DNA of 13,739 nucleotides from contig JAVBOP010000095.1 of NCBI GenBank assembly GCA_031550405.1, positions 1 through 13,739 of the forward strand. The letters are read 5' to 3'. This document shows positions 1 to 8,120 of the stretch, piece after piece; position 1 is the stretch's first letter; each line of letters starts with the position of its first letter. This DNA is from JAVBOP01 sp031550405. GTDB lineage: Bacteria; Bacteroidota; Ignavibacteria; Kapaibacteriales; UBA2268. The translations under genes and the position numbers were made by a program. The notes under the pieces are model-generated. The model ran no database searches. It saw only the letters and a program-made list of their open reading frames with translations, and was not told the origin of the DNA.

Positions 1-1527
1 ATTGATAGCTCCTATTCCGGCATCGCAATTATTGGTAAATGCCTTATAAAGCATGGGTATAGAGTTGCTGTCATTCCTCAGCCAGATATAAATTCTGCAA
101 CTGATATTATGCGGTTTGGCACGCCCAGACTCTTTTGGGGCGTAACCTCGGGAGCGATGGATTCTATGGTTGCGAACTATACGGCACTAAAAAAGCGCCG
201 CAAAAGCGATGATATGACGCCCGGCGGTATAAATAACAAGCGTCCGGATAGAGCTGTGATTCGCTATGTCAATGCAATACAACGATTTAGCGACAAAAAA
301 ATTCCTATAATCATCGGCGGTATTGAGGCAAGCCTGCGACGAATTACTCACTATGATTTTTGGGATAATAAGCTTCGCCGCTCGATTCTGCTTGATTCAA
401 AAGCCGATATTCTGGTCTATGGCGAGGGTGAGCGAACGATTATTGAGCTTGCTGAAAAAATTCAAAATAATGCACCGATATTCGATACACGTGGGATTTG
501 CTATTTATCTAATAGCCTTAATAATCAGCAGCTTATAGATTATATTTTATTGCCAAGCTACGAAGATGTATGCAATGATAAAAATAAATTCATGAATATG
601 TTCGATATTTTTTATCATAATAACGATCCGCTAAATGCTTCCGGTCTGGTGCAAAAAGCTGGCAATAGATATGTTGTGCAAAACCCGCCAAATTATTATT
701 TGGAAGGTAAGGATTTAGATGAATTGTATGAGATGGATTATGAAAATGCTGCACATCCAATGCATGATAAGTTATGCAAAATCAAGGCATTAGATACTAT
801 AAAGCATTCAATCACTTCGCATCGCGGGTGTTTTGGCGAATGTAATTTTTGCGCAATTGCTGTGCATCAAGGTCGAAAAATCCGATCTCGGAGTCAGAAT
901 TCCATATTAAAAGAAATTCATAATCTTACGAAAGACAGTAATTTTAAGGGCAATATACGCGATATTGGTGGGGCAACGGCAAATATGTACGGCATAAGTT
1001 GCAGCACGCAGGACAAACATGGTTCGTGCAAAAATAAGCGCTGCATGTTTCCTGAAACATGCAAGTCGTTGAATAATAATCATATTGCGTCAATAAATTT
1101 ATTAAAAGCGGCGAGCCAAATTCATAATATTAAAAAAATATTTATCACATCTGGCATTCGCTTCGATATGGTTCTCAATGACAATATTTCTGGCAAAAAA
1201 TATCTTGACTATATCGTTAAAAATTGCGTTTCCGGTCAATTGAAAATTGCACCTGAACATACGGTGGACAAGGTTCTAAGACTTATGGGCAAGCCAAAAG
1301 CCGATTTAAAATATTTTTATGAAGAATTTATGAAACTATCTAAAGCTGCTGGAAAAAAGCAGTTTTTAACATACTATATCATCGGCAATCATCCCGGATG
1401 CACCAAAGAAGATATGGACAGAATGTTCAAATACATGCGTCAGGAATTGCGTGCTAACCCAGAGCAAATACAAGAATTTACGCCGACTCCATCCACATAC
1501 TCAACCCTAATGTATTACAAAAAATAA
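1..1527 (+). CDS. YgiQ family radical SAM protein, 5' end outside the window
   Basis: The reading frame is open from the first base, so the gene is cut by the left edge and 508 codons are visible. The first ATG in frame (109) is internal: the codons before it encode family-like sequence (SSYSGIAIIG, then HGYRVAVIPQPD). The radical SAM signature CxxxCxxC lies at bases 829-852 (visible codons 277, 281 and 284), inside SHRGCFGECNFC, and should bind the 4Fe-4S cluster that cleaves S-adenosylmethionine. Other YgiQ-like segments are GGIEASLRRITHYDFWD, LKIAPEHT, GNHPGCT and EFTPTPSTYSTLMYY. The cellular substrate of YgiQ proteins is not established. The frame stops two codons after MYY, whereas the family members I know continue for some tens of residues with a TGxxPFT-type segment, so the C-terminus looks short. 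A roughly 100-base gap separates it from the next gene on the same strand. Confidence 0.93.
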   Translation: MDSSYSGIAIIGKCLIKHGYRVAVIPQPDINSATDIMRFGTPRLFWGVTSGAMDSMVANYTALKKRRKSDDMTPGGINNKRPDRAVIRYVNAIQRFSDKKIPIIIGGIEASLRRITHYDFWDNKLRRSILLDSKADILVYGEGERTIIELAEKIQNNAPIFDTRGICYLSNSLNNQQLIDYILLPSYEDVCNDKNKFMNMFDIFYHNNDPLNASGLVQKAGNRYVVQNPPNYYLEGKDLDELYEMDYENAAHPMHDKLCKIKALDTIKHSITSHRGCFGECNFCAIAVHQGRKIRSRSQNSILKEIHNLTKDSNFKGNIRDIGGATANMYGISCSTQDKHGSCKNKRCMFPETCKSLNNNHIASINLLKAASQIHNIKKIFITSGIRFDMVLNDNISGKKYLDYIVKNCVSGQLKIAPEHTVDKVLRLMGKPKADLKYFYEEFMKLSKAAGKKQFLTYYIIGNHPGCTKEDMDRMFKYMRQELRANPEQIQEFTPTPSTYSTLMYYKK

Positions 1528-1623
1528 TTGAAGGGATTATTTGAGCACATACAAGGCTTCAGTTGAAATGCCTGCAAGCAGGGCGAAATTAACGTAAATA
1601 GCGGTGATTATTCATTTTTTATG

Positions 1624-1631
1624 TATTTTTG
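1624..1631 (+). promoter_or_regulatory. TAnnTTTG (-7-like) element just before the PTPS gene
   Basis: TATTTTTG matches the Bacteroidota -7 consensus, but it ends only 3 bases before the ATG at 1635 and I see no TTG/TTTG at the -33 distance. If it were used, the transcript would start on or just after that ATG. It may be a chance match in T-rich DNA. Confidence 0.3.
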
Positions 1632-1634
1632 CAA

Positions 1635-2078
1635 ATGATATTTTTAACAAAAATCATGAAATTTTCAGCGGCGCACAGGATATATAATCCCGAGTTTAGT
1701 GAGTCTGAAAATTTGCAGATGTTTAAGCAGTGTGCCAGCAAAAATGGGCATGGGCATAACTATACGCTGGAAGTTGTGGTTGCTGGACAGCCTCATCCTA
1801 ACACTGGTTATCTCATTGATTTAAAGGACTTAAAGAATATTATACAAATGGAAGTGATTGATATTTTGGACCATAAAAATTTGAATGCAGATGTGGATTT
1901 TTTTCATGACATCATTCCTACTTCTGAAAATTTAGCCGTATTTGTGTGGCAAGCATTGGATGGCAAGATACCCAATGTGAAACTATATAAGGTAAAAATA
2001 TCTGAAAACGACACTTCATCCGTTGAATATTATGGTAACCCGATTGAGATACATAGATTTGTGAATAATTATTCATAA
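1635..2078 (+). CDS. 6-pyruvoyl-tetrahydropterin synthase / QueD family protein
   Basis: A 147-residue protein of the PTPS/QueD (T-fold) family. It acts on 7,8-dihydroneopterin triphosphate, giving either 6-pyruvoyl-tetrahydropterin (biopterin route) or 6-carboxy-tetrahydropterin (queuosine route). The zinc histidines are visible as SAAHR (H14) and GHGHNY (H39, H41). The probable catalytic cysteine is C33, the Asp-His pair is D79-H80 in LDHKNL, and the pterin-anchoring glutamate is probably E124 in KISEND. The spacing CxxxxNGHGHNY and the segment TSENLAVFVW are closer to animal-type PTPS than to E. coli QueD, which has CxxxHGH. I chose ATG 1635 over TTG 1629 because family proteins start with an MxxLT...FSAAHR pattern; ATG 1656 is a shorter alternative. 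folE follows 75 bases later, which supports a role in pterin synthesis. No queC or queE is in the window. Confidence 0.9.
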   Translation: MIFLTKIMKFSAAHRIYNPEFSESENLQMFKQCASKNGHGHNYTLEVVVAGQPHPNTGYLIDLKDLKNIIQMEVIDILDHKNLNADVDFFHDIIPTSENLAVFVWQALDGKIPNVKLYKVKISENDTSSVEYYGNPIEIHRFVNNYS

Positions 2079-2153
2079 AAGAAAATGTATTAAGATATGA
2101 TGTTCAACTATGCGTATATTAATGAGTTACAGTGTTTATGCCAATAAGATTAT

Positions 2154-2801
2154 ATGAAAAAAACAGATAAAATTAATACTATAACTAACAATTGTTTTGA
2201 TGCTAATGGCAATGTAGAGCTTAGCGAAAATGAGAAGTTAGAAATGGTGTCAAGATTAGAGCATAAGTTTAGTGAAATAATGGACATACTGCGTATATCC
2301 CGAGAAGATCCTAATTGTACGCATACTCCAAAGCGGCTTGCCAAAATGTATGTTAATGAAATATTTAGCGGCAGATTTACAGCACCTCCAGAGCCTGCTT
2401 TTTTCCCTAACCGCAAGTCTGCTAATAACTTAGTGATTAGCAAGGGCATTCAAGTCATGTCGATTTGTTCGCATCACTGGCAACCGATTGCAGGCACATG
2501 CACCATAGGGTATATACCTAATAAGCATATAATTGGGCTTTCGAAGCTCTCTCGTATTGTTGAGTGGTTTTCTCGGCGGGGGCAAATCCAAGAGGAATTT
2601 GGTGAGCAAATTGCTGATTATATCGTCGATTTGATTAATCCGAAAGCACTTGGAGTGGTGATAAAAGCCCGCCATTATTGCATGATTGCGCGTGGTGTAA
2701 AGGGTTCTGAGGCAGATTCTATTATGACAACTTCCGTTCTCCGCGGATACCTGCTTGATGACTTCAATTTGCGTAACGAATTTGTTAGCTTAATTGAGTA
2801 A
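2154..2801 (+). CDS. folE: GTP cyclohydrolase I
   Basis: A 215-residue enzyme that opens and rearranges GTP to 7,8-dihydroneopterin triphosphate, the common precursor of folate, biopterin and queuosine. The family signature is complete. The zinc ligands are C105 and H108 in SICSHHWQP and C176 in ARHYCMIARGV. The substrate-binding segment GLSKLSRIVEWFSRR lies around 128-142, and an early segment has HTPKRLAKM (57-65). One oddity is RRGQIQEE where most homologues have RRPQVQE. The length is normal for the family. The start ATG is the only good one, with no clear Shine-Dalgarno sequence. The stop codon TAA is directly followed by the rnhB ATG, so the two genes are almost certainly co-transcribed and possibly translationally coupled. 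The upstream PTPS homologue uses its product. Confidence 0.96.
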   Translation: MKKTDKINTITNNCFDANGNVELSENEKLEMVSRLEHKFSEIMDILRISREDPNCTHTPKRLAKMYVNEIFSGRFTAPPEPAFFPNRKSANNLVISKGIQVMSICSHHWQPIAGTCTIGYIPNKHIIGLSKLSRIVEWFSRRGQIQEEFGEQIADYIVDLINPKALGVVIKARHYCMIARGVKGSEADSIMTTSVLRGYLLDDFNLRNEFVSLIE

Positions 2802-3431
2802 ATGGCTGATTTTTCATTAGAAAGGCAATTGGCACTGTCGCAGCAGTATAAATTGATAGCGGGCATAGACGAAGCAGGTAGAGGTCCATTAGCCGGTCCT
2901 GTGGTGGCTGCTGCTGTTATACTGGATTATAACAGCACCATATTCGATAAAGTGAATGATTCTAAACAGCTTGGCGAAAAAAACAGAGAAAAATTATTTG
3001 ATGTAATATGCAATAATTCAATAAGTTATAGTATTCAATTAATAGATAACATCAGGATAGATAGCATAAATATATTAAATGCAACAATGTTAGCAATGTC
3101 AAATGCTGTTGATAGCTTAAAATATAAGCCTGATTATTTACTTATTGACGGGAATTATTATAACAATAATAAAATACCATACAGGACTGTTATTAAAGGG
3201 GATAGCATATCTACTTCAATTGCTGCTTCATCTATATTGGCTAAGGTATTTAGAGATAGATGGGTTGCTGAAATTGCACATAAGGAATATCCTGAATATA
3301 ATTTTGCAAAGCATAAAGGATATGCTACAAATGAACATATAGAACTTATAAAAAAACATGGAGCTTGCAAATATCATCGAAGAACTTTTCTAACTAAAAT
3401 TCTGGGATCTCCAAATACATTGTTTGATTAA
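2802..3431 (+). CDS. rnhB: Ribonuclease HII
   Basis: A 209-residue cytoplasmic endonuclease that cleaves the RNA strand of RNA-DNA hybrids and removes single misincorporated ribonucleotides. All four catalytic acids are present: D23 and E24 in AGIDEAGRGPLAGPVV, D116 in LLIDGN and D134 in IKGDS. Downstream are SIAASSILAKVFRDR, KHKGYAT and GACKYHRRTF, in the order expected for the family. Length and N-terminus are normal, so the ATG at 2802 is well supported even though there is no spacer after the folE stop codon. It sits within the folE-rnhB-pyrC unit, and no functional link to the neighbours is implied beyond shared expression. The coding sequence becomes very A/T-rich in its middle third (around 3000-3180). 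Confidence 0.96.
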   Translation: MADFSLERQLALSQQYKLIAGIDEAGRGPLAGPVVAAAVILDYNSTIFDKVNDSKQLGEKNREKLFDVICNNSISYSIQLIDNIRIDSINILNATMLAMSNAVDSLKYKPDYLLIDGNYYNNNKIPYRTVIKGDSISTSIAASSILAKVFRDRWVAEIAHKEYPEYNFAKHKGYATNEHIELIKKHGACKYHRRTFLTKILGSPNTLFD

Positions 3432-3453
3432 ATAATACCAGTAGAATACAATT

Positions 3454-4737
3454 ATGAATATTTTATTTAAAAATATAAGACTTATAAGCCCTGAACAGGA
3501 TATTGATTCACATGTTAATTTACACATAGTTGATGGAATTATTAAAAATTGTTCATCAAATCATGTTAATATTACCAATAATATGCAAGTTATCGAAGCA
3601 AGTAATTTAGTTGCTGCCCCGGGTTTTGTTGATATACATGTGCATTTTAGAGAGCCGGGTGCCGAATATAAGGAAGATATGAAGAGCGGTGCTGCCGCTG
3701 CTGCCAATGCAGGATTTACCGAAGTTGTATGTATGCCAAATACTTCACCCGCAATTGATAACGTTCTTGCCATTGAATATTTAAAAAATAAAGCAAAAAA
3801 TTTGCCGGTGAATATACACGTTGCTGCAGCAATCACTAAGAACCGGGCAGGAAATGAACTGGCTCCAATGCTTGAATTGGCTGAAGCGGGGGCTATATGT
3901 TTCACAGATGATGGCTCATGTGTTGCCTCTGCTGAAGTTATGAAGCGAGCTTTCGATTTTGCAGCCACTAAAGATCTTCTGATAGCCCAACATTGCGAAG
4001 AGCATTCTATCACAGAAAATTTCACAATGAACGAAAGTGAAGTCTCATATAAACTTGGGCTTAAGGGATACCCGACAGTTGCAGAAGAGATTATTATTGA
4101 CAGGGATATTAAATTGTCGGAATATGCTGGCAACAGGCGATACCATATTCAACATATATCCACTCGCAAAGCTGTAGAACTCGTAAGACAGGCTAAAAAC
4201 AATGGGTTACGTATTTCAGCTGAAGCAACACCTCACCATATTTGGTTTACTGACTGTAAAATCGAAAATTATGATACAAATTATAAAATGAATCCACCAT
4301 TAAGAAAGCAGGATGATATAAATGCCGTTATAGATGGTATAAAGGACGGGACTATTGACTGCATTGCAAGCGACCATGCCCCTCATTCCTACCACGATTG
4401 CGACGTCGAATTTGAAAAAGCTCCAAATGGAATTATAGGACTTGAAACGCAATTAGGTGCTATCCTGACGAAATTATATCATAATAACCATATAAGTCTG
4501 AAACATGTTGTTAATATAATGGCAATAAATATGCGTAAAATATTACAATTAGAAGGTGTCATCATAAAAAATGAGCAAATGGCAAATTTAACGGTATTTG
4601 CCCCGAATGAAGAGTGGATAGTTGACAAAAATAAATTTTTATCGAAATCACGAAATACACCTTTTCATGATATGAAGTTTGTTGGAAAACCTAAATATAT
4701 TGTTAATAATCTGCAGTTAGTGGAGTCTAATTTATGA
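3454..4737 (+). CDS. pyrC: Dihydroorotase, class I (multifunctional-complex type)
   Basis: A 427-residue zinc amidohydrolase of de novo pyrimidine synthesis that interconverts carbamoyl-aspartate and dihydroorotate. Metal and active-site residues are in place. These are the HxH pair H62/H64 in DIHVHFREPG, the FTDDG segment (D152/D153), H180 in AQHCEE, H233 in IQHIST, and the catalytic aspartate D306 in ASDHAPH. The substrate-binding CMPNT motif is at 93-97. Length and motif layout match the class I (PyrC/AllB-like) group rather than the E. coli PyrC class. The DHAPH context and the FREPG motif favour dihydroorotase over allantoinase, but this is a family-level judgement. It begins 22 bases after rnhB and its stop overlaps the next ATG (ATGA, 4734-4737). 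Confidence 0.93.
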   Translation: MNILFKNIRLISPEQDIDSHVNLHIVDGIIKNCSSNHVNITNNMQVIEASNLVAAPGFVDIHVHFREPGAEYKEDMKSGAAAAANAGFTEVVCMPNTSPAIDNVLAIEYLKNKAKNLPVNIHVAAAITKNRAGNELAPMLELAEAGAICFTDDGSCVASAEVMKRAFDFAATKDLLIAQHCEEHSITENFTMNESEVSYKLGLKGYPTVAEEIIIDRDIKLSEYAGNRRYHIQHISTRKAVELVRQAKNNGLRISAEATPHHIWFTDCKIENYDTNYKMNPPLRKQDDINAVIDGIKDGTIDCIASDHAPHSYHDCDVEFEKAPNGIIGLETQLGAILTKLYHNNHISLKHVVNIMAINMRKILQLEGVIIKNEQMANLTVFAPNEEWIVDKNKFLSKSRNTPFHDMKFVGKPKYIVNNLQLVESNL

Positions 4738-4913
4738 CAAAATTAATAGATAACGTAAAAACTGATGATTTAAGTGAAGAGCAGAAACGATTGCTGGCAG
4801 AACTTATTTCGAAGGAAATGATGAAAAAAATAGAGTCGGCAGTTCTATCAAATAATGCCGGTGTAATTGATTCTATAAAAAATTTGATAAAAACAGACGA
4901 CGACGATAAATAG
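4734..4913 (+). CDS. Small hypothetical protein coupled to pyrC
   Basis: A 59-residue protein that I do not recognise. It starts with the ATG of an ATGA overlap with the pyrC stop codon, an arrangement typical of translational coupling and the main reason to believe it. It is highly charged and predicted mainly helical. The segment around residues 13-38 (LSEEQKRLLAELIS, then KEMMKKIESAVL) has amphipathic spacing, and the protein ends in the acidic run DDDDK. There is no signal peptide, membrane segment or cysteine. It is the last gene of the plus-strand unit, because the next gene (5071-6180) is convergent. It could be a small regulatory or structural protein; no function can be assigned. Confidence 0.65.
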   Translation: MTKLIDNVKTDDLSEEQKRLLAELISKEMMKKIESAVLSNNAGVIDSIKNLIKTDDDDK

Positions 4914-5015
4914 CTGTTTCCCAAAAAAATATTTAGCAAAAAGCTATTTAGGATTATGGCTACTCTATACCTGTATATCAAATGTAAAACAATCTAAGGC
5001 TTTGATAACAAGCGG

Positions 5016-5070
5016 GTTATACTGTATAACATGTATCACTGCCTAACAATACAGGATGTAATGCTTACAT
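5016..5070. repeat. Two short perfect inverted repeats between convergent genes
   Basis: GTTATAC-T-GTATAAC (5016-5030) and ATGTAA-TGC-TTACAT (5056-5070, directly before the stop codon of the minus-strand glycosyltransferase). Both are AT-rich and lack a clear U-tract, so they are weak terminator candidates for either convergent transcript. The first could equally be a dyad binding site. Nothing else is evident in 4914-5070. Confidence 0.3.
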
Positions 5071-6180
5071 TTATTTGGCGGATATTACTTCTTTGCATTT
5101 TTCTAACATGGCTTCGGCTGATTTTTGCCAATCAAAACTCTTTGCCCATTCAATCGCTCCATGAGATAATTCATTGCGGTAGACTGAATTATTAAAAATT
5201 TTTAATATAAAGTCGGCAAGCTGGTTGATATCGCCATACTCATAAAGCAGACCCGAAATGCCATCTTGTACGGAATCACGCAAACCCGGCACATTCGCCG
5301 AAATTACGGGCGTGCCGCAGGCGTTTGCTTCCAAATTTGTAATTCCCCAACCCTCTTTCATAGAAGTATTTACAACACAATACGCCTTGCTTAGCTCTTC
5401 GGATTTTTGGCTTTCCGGAATAAAACCCAAAAATTCGGTATTGCTAAAAATGCCCAGCTCTTCAGCCAGCCGTTCAAGAGCTGGACGAAAATCGCCACGT
5501 CCCAAAATATTTAATTTCGCATCAGGATATTTTTCTTTTACAATGGCAAAGGCGCGAAAAAGGTGGTCAATGCTCTTATATTTTTTCAATCGTCCAAAGT
5601 ACGCAACCGTTGGCACAGCCGCCTTTTCACCGATTTTGAAACCAAATAAATCATGATCGAGCGCATTATATACTATCGTGAAATTGGAGGTATCGAATCC
5701 CTTATCCTTGAACTCGTCCATAGTGCTTTGAGAAACAACAACGAAAGGCGTTTTTTTGTAGGCAAATTTCATAAGCCATTCAGATATAACGACATATAAA
5801 CCTGAAACTGGCCCAGTTTCGCGAAAAATACTTTTGCCAAAAAAATGATGTGATATGGCGAGAAGCGGTTCCTTGACAAAGCAGGGCGAATAAAATGGAA
5901 TTTTATTGATATCGTCAATTACAATATCAAATCTTTCCTGCGCCGCCAGCGCTTTATATGCTGCGCGCACAGCAAAATTGAATGTATTGCGGCTGCCGCA
6001 CCGAAGAACACGTATGCCGTCAATGAGCTCTTCGTCGGGCGCGTTGTCAAACCTGCAGGCAAGCAAGGTAACGCTATGTCCCATTTTAACAATACGCTTA
6101 AATATTTCGTGAAAATGCACCTCCGCACCGCCACCAAAAGGATTTTTTATATCCTGCCAATTCATTACCAATATGTTCAT
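5071..6180 (-). CDS. GT4-type glycosyltransferase
   Basis: A 369-residue GT-B fold glycosyltransferase that should transfer a sugar from a nucleotide-sugar donor, probably for a cell-surface polysaccharide or glycolipid; acceptor and donor cannot be read from sequence. The N-terminal acceptor domain begins MNILVMNW with the glycine-rich GGGAE loop at residues 16-20. The donor domain has VAYFGRLKKYK (192-202), ILGRGD (225-230) and the EX7E motif E276...E284 in KEGWGITNLEANACGTPV, followed by NVPGLRDSV. There is no membrane helix or signal peptide. It is transcribed alone, convergent with the pyrC unit and divergent from lysS, with a TATTTTTG element 16 bases upstream of its ATG. By eye its codons are somewhat richer in G/C than those of its neighbours, which could indicate a different history but was not measured. 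Confidence 0.93.
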   Translation of the reverse strand: MNILVMNWQDIKNPFGGGAEVHFHEIFKRIVKMGHSVTLLACRFDNAPDEELIDGIRVLRCGSRNTFNFAVRAAYKALAAQERFDIVIDDINKIPFYSPCFVKEPLLAISHHFFGKSIFRETGPVSGLYVVISEWLMKFAYKKTPFVVVSQSTMDEFKDKGFDTSNFTIVYNALDHDLFGFKIGEKAAVPTVAYFGRLKKYKSIDHLFRAFAIVKEKYPDAKLNILGRGDFRPALERLAEELGIFSNTEFLGFIPESQKSEELSKAYCVVNTSMKEGWGITNLEANACGTPVISANVPGLRDSVQDGISGLLYEYGDINQLADFILKIFNNSVYRNELSHGAIEWAKSFDWQKSAEAMLEKCKEVISAK

Positions 6181-6196
6181 ACTGCGCCAGTCTTTA

Positions 6197-6204
6197 CAAA
6201 AATA
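6197..6204 (-). promoter_or_regulatory. -7 element (TATTTTTG) for the glycosyltransferase gene
   Basis: The minus strand reads TATTTTTG, ending 16 bases before the ATG at 6180. This would give a leader of roughly 10 bases. No TTG is seen at the -33 spacing, so the call rests on the -7 box and its position. Confidence 0.45.
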
Positions 6205-6385
6205 TTTGCCATTAAAATACGACTTTTTTATAAAAATACGCTATTGAGCCTGTTTACCTGAACATCTGCCAAGTTTAAATATATTTTTAATTTATATGAG
6301 CCTACCGCAATGAGCAGGAATATGGAAAGCAAAAATTAATTGGGCAATTTATATGGGTCAAATAGTATTGCTTCAATTTTTTTTG

Positions 6386-6393
6386 TATTTTTG
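6386..6393 (+). promoter_or_regulatory. -7 element (TATTTTTG) for lysS
   Basis: TATTTTTG ends 33 bases before the ATG at 6427, so the predicted transcript starts near 6400. This rules out the upstream TTG codon (6340) as start of lysS. The rest of the divergent intergenic interval 6181-6426 shows no other clear feature. Confidence 0.5.
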
Positions 6394-6426
6394 TGCTTTG
6401 TTAAAATATTTACAGTTGTTAGCATT

Positions 6427-7920
6427 ATGAGTGAAAGAATTAAAAATGATCAGGAAATGCGTCGCGAAGAAGAATTGAATTTGCTCGAAGCAAATGCCAT
6501 AAACCCATTTCCGTATTTTTTTGATAAGTCACATAAAAATAAGGATATTACAGCGCAATTCAATGATGAATTACCCATGCAGGATGTGGCGGTTGCGGGA
6601 AGAATTGTTAGTATTCGCAGAATGGGAAAAGCAAGTTTTTTTCATATTCTCGACGATACAGACAAGTTGCAAATTTATTGCAAAAAAGATGAATTGCCTG
6701 AATTTTATGATAATTTGAAATTGCTTGATATTGGCGACATTATTGGAATCAAAGGCTATGTGTTTCGTACAAAAACAGGTGAAATTTCCGTCCATGCAAA
6801 AAGCATTGAACTTTTATGCAAGTCATTGGCAAATCTGCCAATTGTGAAAGAGGAAATCGATGAGCAGGGCAATAAAATTATCCATGATGCTTTTGCGGAT
6901 AAGGAGCTGCGCTATCGCAAGCGCTATATTGATTTAATCGTGAATGCCGATGTGCGGGAAACTTTTGTAAAACGTTCGAAAATTACTTCATTTATTCGTC
7001 GATATTTTGATGATAGAGGCTGGCTTGAAGTAGAAACTCCCGTATTGCAGCCAATTTATGGTGGTGCGACCGCCCGCCCGTTTATGACTCACCACAATGC
7101 GCTGGATATCCAGCTTTACCTGAGGATTGCACTCGAATTATATTTGAAGCGCTTGATAGTTGGTGGTTTTGAAGGCGTTTACGAGATAAGCAAAAATTTT
7201 CGCAATGAAGGCATCGACAAGACGCATAATCCTGAATTTTCCATGCTTGAAATTTATGTTGCATATAAGGATTACTTTTGGATGATGGAAATGACCGAGG
7301 ACTTGATATCATCGCTTGCTCTTGCTGTGAATGGCACTGCTGACTTGGATTTTGATGGCAAAAATATATCGCTTTCCAAGCCTTTTCGCCGTGCTAAAAT
7401 GTTTGATTTATTCCAAGAATATACGAATATGAACTTGCGCGGCATGTCGCGGGAAGAATTGGTGTCAGCAGCTCAAAAGCTTGATGTTCCAATAGATCCG
7501 AAAATGAGTTCCATGAAAATACTTGATGAAATATTTGGTGCAAAAGTTGAAAGCCATTTAATTCAACCAACATTTGTAATAGACTATCCTGTTGAAATGT
7601 CGCCGCTTGCAAAAAAACACCGCACAGAAGAAGGGCTGGTTGAGCGCTTTGAACTATTTGTAAATGGCAAGGAGCTATGCAATGCTTTTTCCGAGTTAAA
7701 CGATCCTCGCGACCAGAGGGCAAGATTTGAAGAACAGGCAAAAATCAAGACTGACGGCGATGATGAAGCTATGTTATTAGACGAAGATTTTCTCAATGCC
7801 TTGGAAATAGGCATGCCTCCAACTGCTGGGCTTGGTATTGGCATTGACCGTTTAGTTATGTTATTGGCTGGCGAAACATCCATCCGTGACGTCATTTTCT
7901 TCCCAACAATGCGTCCATAG
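6427..7920 (+). CDS. lysS: Lysyl-tRNA synthetase, class II
   Basis: A 497-residue cytoplasmic enzyme that charges tRNA-Lys. An N-terminal OB-fold anticodon-binding domain (about residues 50-150, including VAVAGRIVSIRRMGKASFF) precedes the class II catalytic core. Motif 1 lies around the DDRGWLEVETPVLQP region. Motif 2 is FRNEGIDKTHNPEFSMLE, with its arginine at R259. Motif 3 is GLGIGIDRLVMLL (468-480), with R475. ELCNAFSELNDP is also typical. The length matches bacterial LysS. The frame is open back to a TTG at 6340, but that would add 29 hydrophobic residues not found in the family and would start upstream of the predicted transcript. The protein ends normally at FFPTMRP, and the gene is followed by a strong stem-loop. 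Confidence 0.96.
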   Translation: MSERIKNDQEMRREEELNLLEANAINPFPYFFDKSHKNKDITAQFNDELPMQDVAVAGRIVSIRRMGKASFFHILDDTDKLQIYCKKDELPEFYDNLKLLDIGDIIGIKGYVFRTKTGEISVHAKSIELLCKSLANLPIVKEEIDEQGNKIIHDAFADKELRYRKRYIDLIVNADVRETFVKRSKITSFIRRYFDDRGWLEVETPVLQPIYGGATARPFMTHHNALDIQLYLRIALELYLKRLIVGGFEGVYEISKNFRNEGIDKTHNPEFSMLEIYVAYKDYFWMMEMTEDLISSLALAVNGTADLDFDGKNISLSKPFRRAKMFDLFQEYTNMNLRGMSREELVSAAQKLDVPIDPKMSSMKILDEIFGAKVESHLIQPTFVIDYPVEMSPLAKKHRTEEGLVERFELFVNGKELCNAFSELNDPRDQRARFEEQAKIKTDGDDEAMLLDEDFLNALEIGMPPTAGLGIGIDRLVMLLAGETSIRDVIFFPTMRP

Positions 7921-7942
7921 CTGGAAATTTAAAACAGCATAC

Positions 7943-7980
7943 GCCTGTTCTACGCAAATACTTTTTTGTGTAGAACAGGC
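7943..7980 (+). terminator. Stem-loop after lysS
   Basis: GCCTGTTCTAC (7943-7953) pairs perfectly with GTAGAACAGGC (7970-7980). One G-U and one C-G pair extend the stem to 13 bp with a 12-base loop containing T6. It starts 22 bases after the lysS stop. The U-tract behind it is short (TTT), so termination is likely but not textbook. Confidence 0.7.
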
Positions 7981-8062
7981 TTTGGGCATACTTGCAACTC
8001 TTTCCCCTGACGCTCTGCAATAGTTATATGTATTTTTATTTTCCTGTTGTGTTTTTTTTTTG

Positions 8063-8070
8063 TACTTTTG
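8063..8070 (+). promoter_or_regulatory. -7 element (TACTTTTG) for mreB
   Basis: TACTTTTG preceded by a T-run, 50 bases upstream of the mreB ATG, giving a predicted leader of roughly 45 bases. A correctly spaced -33 TTG is not obvious. Interval 7981-8062 holds nothing else I can name. Confidence 0.5.
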
Positions 8071-8120
8071 TAGTCTGATAAAATCAAAATAGCACCATTT
8101 AATATAATATCTATCACCTG

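Noticed and set aside
1528..2153. Possible preQ1 or pterin riboswitch before the PTPS and folE genes
   Set aside because: I looked at 1528-1634 and 2079-2153 for a compact hairpin/pseudoknot leader. There is only a CCTG-CAAG-CAGG mini-hairpin at 1571-1582 and no recognisable aptamer.
3561..4133. 190-codon open frame on the minus strand inside pyrC
   Set aside because: It lies antisense to a fully conserved dihydroorotase and shows no recognisable domain; it is a shadow of codon usage.
6340..6426. 29-residue N-terminal extension of lysS from a TTG codon
   Set aside because: It is hydrophobic, absent from the LysS family, and lies across the predicted promoter; ATG 6427 gives the normal N-terminus.
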